Positions 37,333 through 47,788 of a stretch of DNA of 64,000 nt are shown here, piece by piece. Within the stretch, counting starts at the first letter, position 1, and each line of letters starts with the position of its first letter. The stretch lies in contig NZ_PHRG01000004.1 in assembly GCF_002803605.1 (NCBI RefSeq), positions 62,001 to 126,000 of the forward strand, written 5' to 3'. The position numbers and the translations under genes were made by a program. Under the pieces are notes generated by a model that was not told where the DNA came from, made no database searches, and saw only the letters and a program-made list of their open reading frames with translations. This DNA is from Acinetobacter pseudolwoffii (GTDB lineage: Bacteria > Pseudomonadota > Gammaproteobacteria > Pseudomonadales > Moraxellaceae).

Positions 37333-38301
37333 ATGAAATACGGATTATTCATCACCAGTCTGCTGCTGGCAGGCACATGTGTCACGGCTCAGGCATCCAC
37401 TCAGGCCAGTCAGGTCACAGCGAAAGCCAGCTCACACTATGCCAAGACCCAATATCCCATCGTGTTTGCACACGGGATGGCAGGCTTTATCCGGGTCGGT
37501 ACAGATCAGTTTGGTCTGGATTACTGGTATCAGATTTTACCGGATCTGGCCCGCAATGGTGGCAATGTCTGGGCGACCCGAGTATCGCCGTTTAACTCAT
37601 CAGAAATTCGCGGTGAACAACTCTTAGAACAAGTGAAGGAAATTCGGGCGATTACAGGCGCATCTAAAGTCAATCTGATTGGTCATTCTCATGGTGGTCC
37701 CACGATTCGTTATGTCGCTGGTGTAGCGCCTCAACTGGTCGCCTCTCTGACTGCGGTCGGTGCGCCGCATAAAGGCTCACCAGTTGCAGATCTGATTCTT
37801 CAGGCAGAAGATACGCCACTACAAGGCCCTTTGGTCGGTGGGATTAATCTGGTGTCTAAAGCCATCACCTGGGCCCAAGGACTGGATCCAAACAGCTTCC
37901 CGCATGATTCTCTTGCAGGTGGTCGCAGTCTGACACTGGCAGGATCGGCACAATTTAATCAGAAATATCCGCTGGGAATGTCAAGCACGACCTGTGGCGA
38001 AGGTGCCTATAAACAGAATAATATTTATAACTATTCATTTACCGGCACCGGCACAGTCACCAATATTCTCGATCCTGACTCTGCTTTGAAAGTCACCAGC
38101 CTGCTGATTGATGGTGGCAAGGACAATGATGGTCTGGTCTCTCGCTGTAGTGCCAAATTTGGTAAAACCATTCGTGATAACTACAACTGGAATCACTTAG
38201 ATGAAGTCAATATGGTCTTGGGCCTGAAAAGCATCTTTGCCCCTGACCCGGTCGATGTGTATCGCCAACATGCCAACCGGTTGAAGCTTCAAGGCTTATA
38301 G
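37333..38301 (+). CDS. Secreted triacylglycerol lipase, LipA family I, copy 3
   Basis: A 322-residue paralogue. Signal peptide about residues 1-21 (ending VTAQA). Nucleophile Ser119 in GHSHGG; oxyanion turn FAHGMAGF with the canonical HGM; acid in DNDGLVSRC; histidine in WNHLDEVN. Cysteines in STTCGEG and SRCSAK fit the disulfide. Of the three, this copy looks closest to classical Pseudomonas family I.1 enzymes. It follows copy 2 by 135 bases, and a strong shared terminator follows. No second foldase gene is present, so one LipB may fold all three. Confidence 0.93.
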   Translation: MKYGLFITSLLLAGTCVTAQASTQASQVTAKASSHYAKTQYPIVFAHGMAGFIRVGTDQFGLDYWYQILPDLARNGGNVWATRVSPFNSSEIRGEQLLEQVKEIRAITGASKVNLIGHSHGGPTIRYVAGVAPQLVASLTAVGAPHKGSPVADLILQAEDTPLQGPLVGGINLVSKAITWAQGLDPNSFPHDSLAGGRSLTLAGSAQFNQKYPLGMSSTTCGEGAYKQNNIYNYSFTGTGTVTNILDPDSALKVTSLLIDGGKDNDGLVSRCSAKFGKTIRDNYNWNHLDEVNMVLGLKSIFAPDPVDVYRQHANRLKLQGL

Positions 38302-38324
38302 TTCTTATATCAATATTAGAATAT

Positions 38325-38352
38325 AAAAAATGCGCCCAAAGGCGCATTTTTT
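38325..38352. terminator. Bidirectional terminator between lipase array and rplS
   Basis: AAAAAATGCGCC, loop CAAA, GGCGCATTTTTT: a perfect 12-bp stem between convergent genes. Confidence 0.92.
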
Positions 38353-38384
38353 AACTCGAGATAAAACTTAACTTGAGCCTAAAC

Positions 38385-38762
38385 TTAAGAAGCTTTAACT
38401 TTACGAGCTGGTAATTTTTCACGGATACGTGCAGCTTTACCAGACAATTCGCGTAGGTAGTAAAGTTTAGCGCGACGAACATCACCACGACGTTTCACTT
38501 CAACTTTAGCTACGATTGGAGAGTGAGTTTGGAATACACGCTCAACACCAACACCGCTAGAAATTTTACGTACTGTGAACGCAGAGTTCAAGCCACGGTT
38601 TTTCTTCGCAATTACCACACCTTCAAAAGCCTGAAGACGCTCACGGTCGCCCTCTTTAACTTTTACAGAAACAATCACTGTATCACCTGGTGCGAAAGCA
38701 GGGATGTCTTGTTTCAATTGTGCATTTTCAATTACTTGAACTAAAGGATGCTTACCGCTCAT
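38385..38762 (-). CDS. rplS: 50S ribosomal protein L19
   Basis: A 125-residue protein located at the 30S-50S interface. [20 protein letters not shown] and the following [20 protein letters not shown] are the family core, and [20 protein letters not shown] closes it. Last gene of the rpsP-rimM-trmD-rplS operon, with 186 bases between trmD and rplS. Confidence 0.97.
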   Translation of the reverse strand: MSGKHPLVQVIENAQLKQDIPAFAPGDTVIVSVKVKEGDRERLQAFEGVVIAKKNRGLNSAFTVRKISSGVGVERVFQTHSPIVAKVEVKRRGDVRRAKLYYLRELSGKAARIREKLPARKVKAS

Positions 38763-38948
38763 GGGGTATCTCCAATAATGCGAGTCAGAAGAGGTCTGAT
38801 CATCGCGGGGGCTAGAGGCTAAAGCGCATAGACCCGATTATCTTTCCCTTTAAAGTTGACCATCTCAACTTTAAAGAGCCTATTAAAGAATACTTAAACT
38901 CAATTTAAGTACCGTTTTCGAAGACAGCACCAATTTCTCAGCAATGTC

Positions 38949-39683
38949 TTACAAATCTTTCAGCCATTTTTTTTGCTGCTTGGTCAATTCTACTTGTTCG
39001 ACCAGTTCAGGTCGACGTTCAAGTGTCCGTTGATAACGCTGCAAAAACCGCCATTTTTCAATGTTTGCATGATGACCTGATTTAAGTACCTCAGGCACAT
39101 CCAAACCTTCAAACTGGTCAGGCTTGGTATATTGTGGGCAGTCTAACAGACCATCCACAAAGGAGTCTTGCACATGGGATTGTTCATCAGACATCGCCCC
39201 CGGAAGTCTCCGGATAATACTGTCCAATAAAACCATCGCTGGCAGTTCACCACCCGACAAAACATAATCACCAATTGACCATTCCTGATCAACATATTGC
39301 TGGATCAAACGTTCATCGACCCCCTCATAACGCCCACACAGTACAATCAATCCGTCATATTGAACGAAGTCCTGTACCGCAGCTTCATTTAAGGTTTTTC
39401 CTTGCGGTGACATATACACCACAGGAACCTGAACTGCGCCTGCTTCATTTGCAAGCTCTTTGGCACGGTGAATTGCTTGTGCCAGAGGCTTTGCCATCAT
39501 CACCATACCCGGACCACCACCGAATGGACGTTCATCCACCCGTTTATAGTTGCCCGTTGCAAAATCGCGTGGATTGATGCAATGAATTTGCATCAAATCA
39601 CGTTTTGCTGCGCGCCCGCTAATACCGTAGGCTGTAATCGCTTCAAACATTTCAGGAAAAAGCGTAATGACTGCAAAAAACAT
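38949..39683 (-). CDS. trmD: tRNA (guanine-37-N1)-methyltransferase
   Basis: Methylates G37 next to the anticodon to prevent frameshifting, using SAM bound in a trefoil knot. The 244-residue protein has [20 protein letters not shown], then [21 protein letters not shown], the knot region, and the N-terminal [14 protein letters not shown]. Start at 39683 ([12 protein letters not shown]); 7 extra residues upstream are unconserved. Third gene of the rpsP operon. Confidence 0.97.
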   Translation of the reverse strand: MFFAVITLFPEMFEAITAYGISGRAAKRDLMQIHCINPRDFATGNYKRVDERPFGGGPGMVMMAKPLAQAIHRAKELANEAGAVQVPVVYMSPQGKTLNEAAVQDFVQYDGLIVLCGRYEGVDERLIQQYVDQEWSIGDYVLSGGELPAMVLLDSIIRRLPGAMSDEQSHVQDSFVDGLLDCPQYTKPDQFEGLDVPEVLKSGHHANIEKWRFLQRYQRTLERRPELVEQVELTKQQKKWLKDL

Positions 39684-39710
39684 CGCAGACTCCCTTATTT
39701 CCAAAAAGTG

Positions 39711-40259
39711 TTAGTAGTCTACGCCCCAATTGACGTAAATACGACCAGCTTCAAGATCAACGCGTTGTACCACATCTTTATGCCATGGAATCATGCGCTC
39801 TTCGCCATCGATACTGTCGGCAGTTGCGCGAACCACCATCACATCATTGGCACCTGTTTCAAACAGTTCAAAAATTTGACCGAGATTCACTTCTTGATCC
39901 TCATCATTCAGACCTAACACTGTTAGACCCTTTAAATCAGACCAATAATATTCATCTACACCCGCTTGAGGCAGTTGCGATTTAGCAATCCAGACATTGG
40001 TGCCAACCAGTTGGTCTGCCCCAGTGCGATCACTCACACCTTTAAGCGAAACAACCAGGCCTTTACCATGTGGTTTCCAACGTTTTACATCGACAATTTG
40101 CCAACCTGCTTTGGTCTCAATGTACCAAGGCAGATAGTCAAATATGTTGCTCATGGGTTCTGTATTGGAATAGACCCAGAGCCACCCATTTAATCCATAT
40201 GCTGAACGTAGCTGTCCAATCTGAATACGATCTTCGGGAACATTCTGTGTTGGTGTCAT
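39711..40259 (-). CDS. rimM: 16S rRNA processing protein RimM
   Basis: Binds S19 and helps mature the 30S head. The 182-residue protein has the N-terminal barrel motif IQIGQLRSAYGLNGWLWVYS and the PRC-barrel C-terminal domain with YYWSDLKGLTVLG and a final MIPWHKDVVQRVDLE. Start at ATG 40259 (MTPTQNVPED); a TTG two codons earlier is possible. Lies 18 bases after rpsP. Confidence 0.95.
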   Translation of the reverse strand: MTPTQNVPEDRIQIGQLRSAYGLNGWLWVYSNTEPMSNIFDYLPWYIETKAGWQIVDVKRWKPHGKGLVVSLKGVSDRTGADQLVGTNVWIAKSQLPQAGVDEYYWSDLKGLTVLGLNDEDQEVNLGQIFELFETGANDVMVVRATADSIDGEERMIPWHKDVVQRVDLEAGRIYVNWGVDY

Positions 40260-40277
40260 GGGCAATCTACTACCATA

Positions 40278-40535
40278 TTAAACAGCAGTTGCAGCTTTTT
40301 TAGCTTGAGCAGCTAAAGAAGCAACGCGATCTGAAGGTTGAGCACCTTGAGAAACCCAGTGAGCAAAACGGTCAGCATCTAAACGAAGTTTTTCTGCTTT
40401 ACCTTGAGCTGTCGGGTTGAAGAAACCGATACGTTCGATGAAACGACCGTCACGCGCATTGCGGCTGTCAGTTACAACGATTTGATAGAATGGACGCTTT
40501 TTAGCACCACCACGAGTAAGACGAATAACAACCAT
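40278..40535 (-). CDS. rpsP: 30S ribosomal protein S16
   Basis: An 85-residue protein with the family start [20 protein letters not shown] followed by [19 protein letters not shown]. First gene of the rpsP-rimM-trmD-rplS operon. The promoter must lie in the 146 bases between it and the minor pilin gene. Confidence 0.97.
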   Translation of the reverse strand: MVVIRLTRGGAKKRPFYQIVVTDSRNARDGRFIERIGFFNPTAQGKAEKLRLDADRFAHWVSQGAQPSDRVASLAAQAKKAATAV

Positions 40536-40681
40536 GATAGAACCTTATAGTTTTTACGGATTATCCCTGTATCGACCATCGATACAGCTCAAACCCCTTT
40601 CATAGAGGGCAGTATTTTACTTGAACTTTGCCCTGAATGAAAGATTAAAAAGTGTGTTTGGCTACAATTTTGGATTTGGAG

Positions 40682-41113
40682 TTATTTGCCGTCCCATGGC
40701 GAGCAGACCAGAGCATCCTTATACCAACACTGTTTTCCTTGAGAGTCCAGTGTTAACACACCAGTATTTAGCATTCCATTTATTGGTGTCGCAGTTAAAC
40801 GCCATGAACCATTTTTTGTCGTTGCAGAATAGGCTACGCCGTCAATATCTGTAATTGAAAGATTATAATTACTTGCTCCGGTTGTCGGTATTGTAGAATT
40901 GACTAATCCGGAAGTTCCAATATCTTTGAAAGAACCATTTGCAATTTTGTAAGCCGTTAACTTTTGAGCCATCTCTTGCATAAGTGTTTGTGCTTCAACT
41001 CTTTTTGTTCTTTTTGAGTATTCTATATAATTTGGATAAGCAATTGCAGCTAAGATGCCTATGATTACAACTACAATCATTAACTCAATTAATGTAAAGC
41101 CATTTTTAATCAT
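40682..41113 (-). CDS. pilE: Type IV pilin-like protein, PilE/ComF-like minor pilin
   Basis: A 143-residue prepilin. A short leader MIKNG is followed by [20 protein letters not shown] with Glu5 of the mature protein, the PilD cleavage and methylation pattern. C-terminal cysteines in [11 protein letters not shown] would form the disulfide loop. It is the last gene of the fimT-pilV-pilW-pilX-pilY1 operon, overlaps the upstream pilin gene by four bases, and corresponds to one of the comE/comF position genes in A. baylyi, which are needed for DNA uptake. The exact comE/comF assignment is uncertain. Confidence 0.88.
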   Translation of the reverse strand: MIKNGFTLIELMIVVVIIGILAAIAYPNYIEYSKRTKRVEAQTLMQEMAQKLTAYKIANGSFKDIGTSGLVNSTIPTTGASNYNLSITDIDGVAYSATTKNGSWRLTATPINGMLNTGVLTLDSQGKQCWYKDALVCSPWDGK

Positions 41114-41538
41114 GATGACACCTTACAACTTGCAGGCACCGTACATGTATCTGTTTCTTTCCATCGGCATGAAGTTCCCTCACTATTCAACGCAAAGTTA
41201 TTGTATTTAGCAGCATCTTTTAAATCTTTATTGACACACGCTACTAATATCCATTTTTGAAAAATTGAAGTATCAATAACAATATTATATTTAATATCTG
41301 TTCCTACCTTGCCTTTCGGGGTAGTTTTATCTTCAGAATCTAATATAAAATTTTTATAACTAAAGTTTGTACTCCGTTCACTTTCAAGCTTAAGTGCAAT
41401 ATCTTGCAATTTCTGTTCAACAATTTTTTCATTATTTTTACGTGCATAATGTTGGTAACTTGGCAGCGCAATGGCTGCCAAAATCGCAATAATAATAACA
41501 GCCAACATTAATTCAATTAATGTAAACCCTTTAGCCAT
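41110..41538 (-). CDS. Type IV pilin-like protein, PilE/ComE-like minor pilin
   Basis: A 142-residue prepilin. Leader MAKG, then [20 protein letters not shown]. Cysteines are present in [23 protein letters not shown] and ASCKVSS, more than in a typical pilin. Its start codon overlaps the pilY1 stop, and its own stop overlaps the next start, so translation is coupled. The position equals comE or comF of A. baylyi. Confidence 0.87.
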   Translation of the reverse strand: MAKGFTLIELMLAVIIIAILAAIALPSYQHYARKNNEKIVEQKLQDIALKLESERSTNFSYKNFILDSEDKTTPKGKVGTDIKYNIVIDTSIFQKWILVACVNKDLKDAAKYNNFALNSEGTSCRWKETDTCTVPASCKVSS

Positions 41539-44500
41539 TATTTCGCTCCCACATATGGTGTCATATCATACCAACGGGTTGGTAATAACTTATTTGCAGT
41601 TTGATACTCTGTAATTGAATTTTGTGTGCAGTCTGAACCAATACATATTTCTGGAGGTTTATTAAAAATTAATTTTCGAGAACCTTGGGTAGAGCCAGGT
41701 CCAACATTGAGACCAATAATCCCTCCACCTAAGTCACCTACAGTTGTAATTTTTGTATCTGTTCCACACTTACCAGATGGCAAACATAATTTGACTGCTG
41801 TACTTACTCCAACAATACCGCCAGAACAACTGGTACTACTTCCATTACTGCCATTGTTGGTTTTACTTGGGTCAAAAATTGAATAGTATAAATCACCATC
41901 TAGAGCGACGCCTTCGGATAATCCTCTTGTTTGATATGATTTTGAATTACCCCCACTAGTAGCTGTTATGATAGGTAATCGATAATACCAGCCAGCTGTT
42001 TTATCAGTCGCTGCACCAGCCTTATAAATTTCATTCATATTTGTTAATTTGACTGTTGTGCCTTTTGCAGGTGTAGTTTTAGTTACATCATTATCATAGA
42101 ACCCTAAAATCATATCTTGTGCAGAACTGTCAGACTTCAAAGGACTACTTCTATCTCCTGAAGCCATCGAAATGACTGCATATTTTTTAGCTACAGTATT
42201 TGTATGAATGGTAAATGTGGGTGCCTCATAAAAACGTGGGGGATTTTTACCGGCTTCTTTTGCATCGGCAAACTCAAAAGCATTAAGCACAAACTTATTA
42301 TTTACATCATTTGCTTTGTGGCTTGGATTCAAATCTACACGAAACACCTTACCTCCCAAGTCACCGACATAAAGATGATCGACTAAACCATCACCATCTC
42401 GGTCTACTGTTTTTACTCTTGATGGAATACTATTAACCATACCATCAATTTTCGTTTCAACCCCGCCTGTTGCAGTTCCATCTCGATTTCCAGCATTACT
42501 ACTGCCCCACCAGAGCAACTTTCCATTTTCTGCATCAAAAATATAAATCCCGTTTCCTTTTACATTCCCAGAAGATGAGCTAGTAAAAGTAGGATCCTCA
42601 TATTTCATATCATAGCCACCACCTACAATCATGGCGAGTTTGCGCTGACCATTCCATTTGATATAAGCAACTGTTGGTTTAGACCAACTTTGCCCCATAT
42701 AGGACAATGCTCCGCTTGTTGCACTATCTGGGTCAATATGGAACATCAGTTTTGGCTTAGACATATCAGAAAGGTTTAAAGCGTAATAGCTCCGTCCTCC
42801 CATACGTAAGCCCCCATATACATATTGATGACTGTTTTTCCCATCTGCTTTTACTTGCAAACCGTCACGTTCAACAGTTTTTCCATCGACTATAGCATCA
42901 TAAAAATTAGGCTCATAAACCGTATGTGCAGTCCAAGGACCATCTATTCCATAATAAAAATTATCATTATTATCTGAGGCTTTCTCTACAGCCATTGATT
43001 CAAAGAAGCCCTTTTTTTGTCTAGCCAACATTTCTTTAGGAACAAATGAAAACACTTCTTCACCACTCCCCGAAGCGATTCCACTACCATTTATTACTTG
43101 GGCATTTTGTGTTCCCGATTTAACAACATGCAGAACACCTTGTGTTGTACCAAAAAGCACATAGTCATCACGATCTACTGACCCTAATGACCCCGTATCA
43201 GCAACAATTGCACCTTTTTGTGTGAGTAAAATAGGTGAAGAATGAATAATAGAACCTAGTTGGTAACCTTTTAATGCATCTTTAGTTTTTAAATAGGTTA
43301 ATTGCTCTGTATAAGATTTTTGTCTTAACGCCGTTAAATCGGCTTCTGTGAGTTTTGAATATCCCAATAAACCATATAAGTACTCTCGCTCAGCCAAAGT
43401 TTCTGATTTAAGAATGCTTTCCGCAGATTTTAATTCCCCAGCAGAACTATCACTGTTGATAAATACTTTTCTTTGTAAAACTAAATTTGATCCATCTAAT
43501 TTGGGTAATTGCGTACCCAATAATTGACTTAAATTACCACCATAGCTGATTACTTGATCTGGCTGTGCAGCGCTGCTGTTAAACCAATAATCTTTCAATG
43601 CAGTATTAAAATCTGTTGCATTGCTATATACCAATTTTTTATTAATATCATATAAAGTACCGTCAATAACATTGTATTTTTTTAAGTTGCCGATCCATAG
43701 CTGATCTTGCGTGCCAATCAACGGTTTAAACATCGGGAAATAAGCAAAAGGCTGCAACTGATTTGTATTTAATGCATCTACTGGAATGGTGCTGCTACCG
43801 ATGGTTGAACCTTCGATAGGTACGGTAGTTTCAGTAATAAACGATTTTAAACTCGCAACTAAATCCTCAGAAGATTGTGCAGTATAGAAACCACCTTCAC
43901 CATAACCACCTTCACTACCTGTTCCATTAGGTATGGTTTTAGAGCCCCACAAACATAAATTACGCTCATTACTATTTGCAGTACCCACTTTACTACAATC
44001 AAAGTATTTTTTATCACCTTGCGTAATAATCGCATCATCAGATGTTAAGTACCCTCCACCAAAACCTACTGTAGCAGTTTTCACTTTTTTATTATGTGCT
44101 CGAATGGACTGAGCATAATAGCCAATCTCTTTCCAGTAACTAGAATATGAACCTGTTCCAACCAAGTTTTTATCCGTTTTTTTTGTAAGCCCGCTAGGGT
44201 AAGAAAAGTTTGCACTATCTCCATCAGGCGTACCATCTGTTAAAAAATAGATCCCATTTCCCGTACAACTCTCGCTAGTATTCGAACTTCCCGATGTATC
44301 AATATAAACCTTACCAGCGAAATTATATGCTGTTGCTATAGGAGTTCCACCATTTGCTGTAATTTTTTGAATTTTATTAATTAAAGTTTTTTTGTTTGTC
44401 GTATCAGGATCCATTGATAAAAAGTCTTGTAAATTTTCAGCTTTTGAACCTGAATATACACCTAGTCCAAGTTGAATATCTTTACCAATAGTTGAATCTA

Positions 44501-45017
44501 AGATGAGGGATATTAAGCCTTTCCTTAGATTAACAATTCGGTTATAACAATTGTATGTTGTTCCACTTTGCAACACACATAATTTTTTTATTTTTGCTTT
44601 ATATCCAGCATCATCAGTATCAAAAGTCTTTGATAAATCAACTTGACAATACATATCAGTATCTTTAATTGTGTAATTATATTCCCCCACTTTAAGTGAG
44701 TTATATAAAGATGAATTTATTGTCGTACCTTTTGAACATACTTCAGTTGTAGTATCCCACCACTCCCACCAGCTTCCTTTAGTAGTAAAACTATTACCAT
44801 AATCTTGTTTCATATAAGTATCGTGGTTCATACTTCCCGACTTATCGAGCATCATATAAATCTTAGTTGTCCCAGTCCCCCCCGCTTGATAAATATCAAT
44901 ATCACTTGCCTGAATTTGCACAGGTAAACCCGCCAAAATCAACGAAGTTACAGATGCAGCTAAAGTCGACACTTTAAAACGCATCCAATGGCTTGGAATC
45001 TGTTTATTCTTGTTCAT
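41538..45017 (-). CDS. pilY1: PilY1/ComC type IV pilus tip adhesin
   Basis: A 1159-residue secreted protein. A signal peptide covers about residues 1-38. A von Willebrand A domain starts with DKSGS at residues 58-62 (the MIDAS metal motif). The C-terminal beta-propeller (PilC/PQQ-type) begins near residue 600 and contains a calcium loop DRDGDGLVD at about 868. PilY1 sits at the pilus tip, inhibits retraction and aids adhesion; in A. baylyi the equivalent ComC is needed for natural transformation. It is preceded by pilX and followed by two minor pilins in one operon, so tip assembly is encoded together. Confidence 0.93.
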   Translation of the reverse strand: MNKNKQIPSHWMRFKVSTLAASVTSLILAGLPVQIQASDIDIYQAGGTGTTKIYMMLDKSGSMNHDTYMKQDYGNSFTTKGSWWEWWDTTTEVCSKGTTINSSLYNSLKVGEYNYTIKDTDMYCQVDLSKTFDTDDAGYKAKIKKLCVLQSGTTYNCYNRIVNLRKGLISLILDSTIGKDIQLGLGVYSGSKAENLQDFLSMDPDTTNKKTLINKIQKITANGGTPIATAYNFAGKVYIDTSGSSNTSESCTGNGIYFLTDGTPDGDSANFSYPSGLTKKTDKNLVGTGSYSSYWKEIGYYAQSIRAHNKKVKTATVGFGGGYLTSDDAIITQGDKKYFDCSKVGTANSNERNLCLWGSKTIPNGTGSEGGYGEGGFYTAQSSEDLVASLKSFITETTVPIEGSTIGSSTIPVDALNTNQLQPFAYFPMFKPLIGTQDQLWIGNLKKYNVIDGTLYDINKKLVYSNATDFNTALKDYWFNSSAAQPDQVISYGGNLSQLLGTQLPKLDGSNLVLQRKVFINSDSSAGELKSAESILKSETLAEREYLYGLLGYSKLTEADLTALRQKSYTEQLTYLKTKDALKGYQLGSIIHSSPILLTQKGAIVADTGSLGSVDRDDYVLFGTTQGVLHVVKSGTQNAQVINGSGIASGSGEEVFSFVPKEMLARQKKGFFESMAVEKASDNNDNFYYGIDGPWTAHTVYEPNFYDAIVDGKTVERDGLQVKADGKNSHQYVYGGLRMGGRSYYALNLSDMSKPKLMFHIDPDSATSGALSYMGQSWSKPTVAYIKWNGQRKLAMIVGGGYDMKYEDPTFTSSSSGNVKGNGIYIFDAENGKLLWWGSSNAGNRDGTATGGVETKIDGMVNSIPSRVKTVDRDGDGLVDHLYVGDLGGKVFRVDLNPSHKANDVNNKFVLNAFEFADAKEAGKNPPRFYEAPTFTIHTNTVAKKYAVISMASGDRSSPLKSDSSAQDMILGFYDNDVTKTTPAKGTTVKLTNMNEIYKAGAATDKTAGWYYRLPIITATSGGNSKSYQTRGLSEGVALDGDLYYSIFDPSKTNNGSNGSSTSCSGGIVGVSTAVKLCLPSGKCGTDTKITTVGDLGGGIIGLNVGPGSTQGSRKLIFNKPPEICIGSDCTQNSITEYQTANKLLPTRWYDMTPYVGAK

Positions 45018-45041
45018 AAAAACCTCTAACTAATCCTAACC

Positions 45042-45815
45042 TCAGGTCGAACCTGATTTTTTTAAAAATTGCCCCAAACTATATTCAGAAATCTGAGTAG
45101 TAAACGGTACATTTAACTTATGCAAACACTCAGATACAGTGACTTTGTCATCGGTACTAATATCTGTAATACTTGGATCGATATAACTCGCTCTTTTTAA
45201 ACATGCATTTATCTCTTTCGCAGAAGCACTACTTAAAACAGGCATAACTGAGATCGCAGTCACTACGAGTGTTTTTGGCTCATCAATTTTTGCTCCTTCA
45301 GCATCAGTACCTTCTGGCACACCACTAAAAGGCAACACAGGCTTAATAGTAGACGTACCAACACGCACTGAAATCTGCGTCAAAGCAGCAGAACGGCCAC
45401 TGCTAAAGAAGCCATCCTCATATTTACAAAAACTATCAAGCGTTCCTAAATTCGATGTTTGTAATTTTGAAGAATTATCAATATAAGCAAGACCAGCTCT
45501 ACGCAAGGAAAAAAAGTCTTTCTCCGACCCCTTGTAACAGAAAACCAATTCTTTATTTCGATTTGCATCCATTTTTGGATAACCAAACAAATTTGTTCCG
45601 AGTAAATAGGTTTCGAGTTTGGCTTTATCTTCAATAGGAATAAAAACTGCATCAGTATTCTGATTTAAAATTTGAATAGCTTGACTATTAGTTGCCACTT
45701 TAAGTCCAAACCATCCTGCCTTTACTGCCATTGCACCAATGATGGTGATTACAATCAGTATAAACAGCACTACGATCAACGTTGAGCCCATCTGCGTGTT
45801 TGTCTTTAAACTCAT
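45042..45815 (-). CDS. pilX: Minor pilin-associated protein PilX
   Basis: A 257-residue protein with the PilX N-terminal pattern: Gly-Ser-Thr-Leu before a long hydrophobic helix (GSTLIVVLFILIVITIIGAM), lacking the FTLIEL motif. Cysteines in LVFCYKG, SFCKYED and NACLKRA are notable. It primes pilus assembly with PilV, PilW and FimT in Pseudomonas. Its start overlaps the end of pilW by four bases, indicating translational coupling. Confidence 0.87.
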   Translation of the reverse strand: MSLKTNTQMGSTLIVVLFILIVITIIGAMAVKAGWFGLKVATNSQAIQILNQNTDAVFIPIEDKAKLETYLLGTNLFGYPKMDANRNKELVFCYKGSEKDFFSLRRAGLAYIDNSSKLQTSNLGTLDSFCKYEDGFFSSGRSAALTQISVRVGTSTIKPVLPFSGVPEGTDAEGAKIDEPKTLVVTAISVMPVLSSASAKEINACLKRASYIDPSITDISTDDKVTVSECLHKLNVPFTTQISEYSLGQFLKKSGST

Positions 45816-46681
45816 TGCGCATCTCCTATTGCATTACGCATGACAACAGTTTGCTCCAAAGGAACTCTTAAAAATTTTCCAGTAACGCCTGTAGGATTAC
45901 TTACTGTATAAGAGTTATTTAATAAGGTATAAGATGCGGGAATAACAGTATTTCCACCCGAATTATCAACAGAGCGTATAAGCACACCTAGTTGTAACGT
46001 AACCGGCCTAATAGTAGTTGCAGCATCTGCAAATTGTTTTAGAGTGAGGTAACTCATTTGGTTTGAAGCATTCACAACACCAACAAGCACTTTAAATTGG
46101 TCTACTCGCTGTAAAACAACCTGACCTGTACTACTACTGGTTAAATCAGTCAAGGTAGGGGTTACTGCACTAGAGTCATAATGCCCTGCCGCACAAGCGA
46201 GAACATAATCGTTTTTACTTTTTTCATCTTTTCGAATAAAATATTTTTGTACAACCACCGTTGTTGCTGAAGTAACTTTCTTACCTTCACAATCAAAACC
46301 ATTAAGCTGTGCTGGTTTATACTGAATCACTAAAATGTCACTTTTTATATTGGCTAAACTATCTCCAGTTGATGTAGAACTTAATGCTAAATCAGTAGTT
46401 GTCATTGCTGAAGGGTAATTCTCTTTTTTAACAATCAAACCAGATAATTTACTATTTTTCATTATTCGCCCACCCAAATCTAAATTGGTCTGACGAATAT
46501 CAGCTGTAATATAGTTCATGCCAAAATTTGCATTATCTTGCACATTTTCCATTGCTTTTTGATATGAAAGCGTAGACTGCCCACTAATTAAAAGCTGTAT
46601 AGCAGCAGCAACAATAATCAACCCAAGCGCTAAAGCAACCATTAACTCAACAAGGGTAAACCCCTTAATTTTGATTTTCAT
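45812..46681 (-). CDS. pilW: Minor pilin PilW
   Basis: A 289-residue prepilin. Leader MKIKIKG is followed by FTLVELMVALALGLIIVAAA, with Glu5. At twice normal pilin length it fits PilW. GFDCEGKKVTSA and VLACAAGHY contain the cysteines. The start at 46681 falls on the pilV stop; a longer frame adds eight residues and is unlikely. Confidence 0.88.
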   Translation of the reverse strand: MKIKIKGFTLVELMVALALGLIIVAAAIQLLISGQSTLSYQKAMENVQDNANFGMNYITADIRQTNLDLGGRIMKNSKLSGLIVKKENYPSAMTTTDLALSSTSTGDSLANIKSDILVIQYKPAQLNGFDCEGKKVTSATTVVVQKYFIRKDEKSKNDYVLACAAGHYDSSAVTPTLTDLTSSSTGQVVLQRVDQFKVLVGVVNASNQMSYLTLKQFADAATTIRPVTLQLGVLIRSVDNSGGNTVIPASYTLLNNSYTVSNPTGVTGKFLRVPLEQTVVMRNAIGDAQ

Positions 46682-47160
46682 TAGAATGCCTCCACTACAA
46701 CACAACGGGCACCTGACTTATATTTAAATTTATCTGCTTCTGTACAGGCTGCAGCATCACTATTACTTTGAGATGCTTTGGTTTCATCCCATGCTACATA
46801 TATACAATTTCTCAAATTTTTTGTATCTGGACAGGAAAGTATGGCTATAGTCATATTCTTGTTTTTTGCCAGTTGAGTTACATCTGCAATATCTTTGAGT
46901 GCAAAATCATTCGCAGTACAATACGCATTTAAGCACTTGGTTGTGTCTGTCGAACTCACACCTTTATACGTACCTGACCTATTAAAATACATACGCTCAC
47001 TTAAGTTTCGAGCAATATTAACTGCCTCTATTTTACGTAAAGCCTGCTCTCCCATCCCCAAAGATTTGTACTGTAACAATGCAAAACCTAAAACAGCAAC
47101 TCCCAATAAGAGCATTGCGACTATGACTTCCATCAAACCGACACCTTTCTGATATTTCAT
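46681..47160 (-). CDS. pilV: Minor pilin PilV
   Basis: A 159-residue prepilin whose leader is MKYQKG and whose helix starts VGLMEVIVAMLLLGVAVLGF, the PilV form where V-G-L-M-E replaces FTLIE. The LSERMYFNR block after the helix is typical. Overlaps pilW by one base at its end. Confidence 0.88.
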   Translation of the reverse strand: MKYQKGVGLMEVIVAMLLLGVAVLGFALLQYKSLGMGEQALRKIEAVNIARNLSERMYFNRSGTYKGVSSTDTTKCLNAYCTANDFALKDIADVTQLAKNKNMTIAILSCPDTKNLRNCIYVAWDETKASQSNSDAAACTEADKFKYKSGARCVVVEAF

Positions 47161-47180
47161 ATTTTTCTCTTATTTTCTCA

Positions 47181-47627
47181 TTAGCATGTTTTCAAAGCTC
47201 TAGTAATCAATCCCAACTGGGTTATAGTTATAGATTCAATTTTTAAACTTTTACTGTGCTTTACACTTATACAAACTGGGTACACTGCATTTTCAGTTTG
47301 AACCTGCCCATTCGCTAAAAAATAAATTGCTTTTACATTATTGTTTTGCAATTCTAAATTTGTTCCTAATCCAGTACTTAAATCGAAAATTTTTGCAGTT
47401 GCTGGAACACTATAGGAACTATCTAATTTCAATACAGAAACCTGTCGAGTCAAACGTGCATTATTTTTTGCATCATTTAAAGAAAAAAGAATCTTATCCA
47501 CCCCTTCCTTTAATTCATTGTTTTGAATTAAAGATTGAAACGAAGGCGCAGCCATCATGGCAACAATCGCCAACACTGCAATCGTCACCATCAGCTCAAT
47601 TAACGTAAATCCCTTATTCTTTTTCAT
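47181..47627 (-). CDS. fimT: Minor pilin FimT/FimU (GspH family)
   Basis: A 148-residue GspH-type prepilin. Leader MKKNKG, then FTLIELMVTIAVLAIVAMMA, with APSFQSLIQNNELKEG after the helix, the GspH signature. First gene of the operon. FimT in A. baylyi and other naturally competent bacteria binds DNA through a C-terminal positively charged tail; this one ends ITQLGLITRALKTC, with only two basic residues. Confidence 0.87.
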   Translation of the reverse strand: MKKNKGFTLIELMVTIAVLAIVAMMAAPSFQSLIQNNELKEGVDKILFSLNDAKNNARLTRQVSVLKLDSSYSVPATAKIFDLSTGLGTNLELQNNNVKAIYFLANGQVQTENAVYPVCISVKHSKSLKIESITITQLGLITRALKTC

Positions 47628-47712
47628 CCAGCCCCCAAAGCAACAAAACTTTACCCTATTAAAAATAATATCTCACTTAATTACAAAACATACACACAAC
47701 AGATAAAAGGTA

Positions 47713-47749
47713 TAAAAAAACAGATAATTGCCAAAAAGCAATTATCTGT
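47713..47749 (-). terminator. Terminator between ispH and fimT operon
   Basis: On the minus strand ACAGATAATTGC, loop, GCAATTATCTGT is followed by a run of seven T. It ends ispH transcription before the minor pilin operon. Confidence 0.9.
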
Positions 47750-47788
47750 CAATTCCTAAAAAATTCAGAATGTTAAGTACTTAACACT

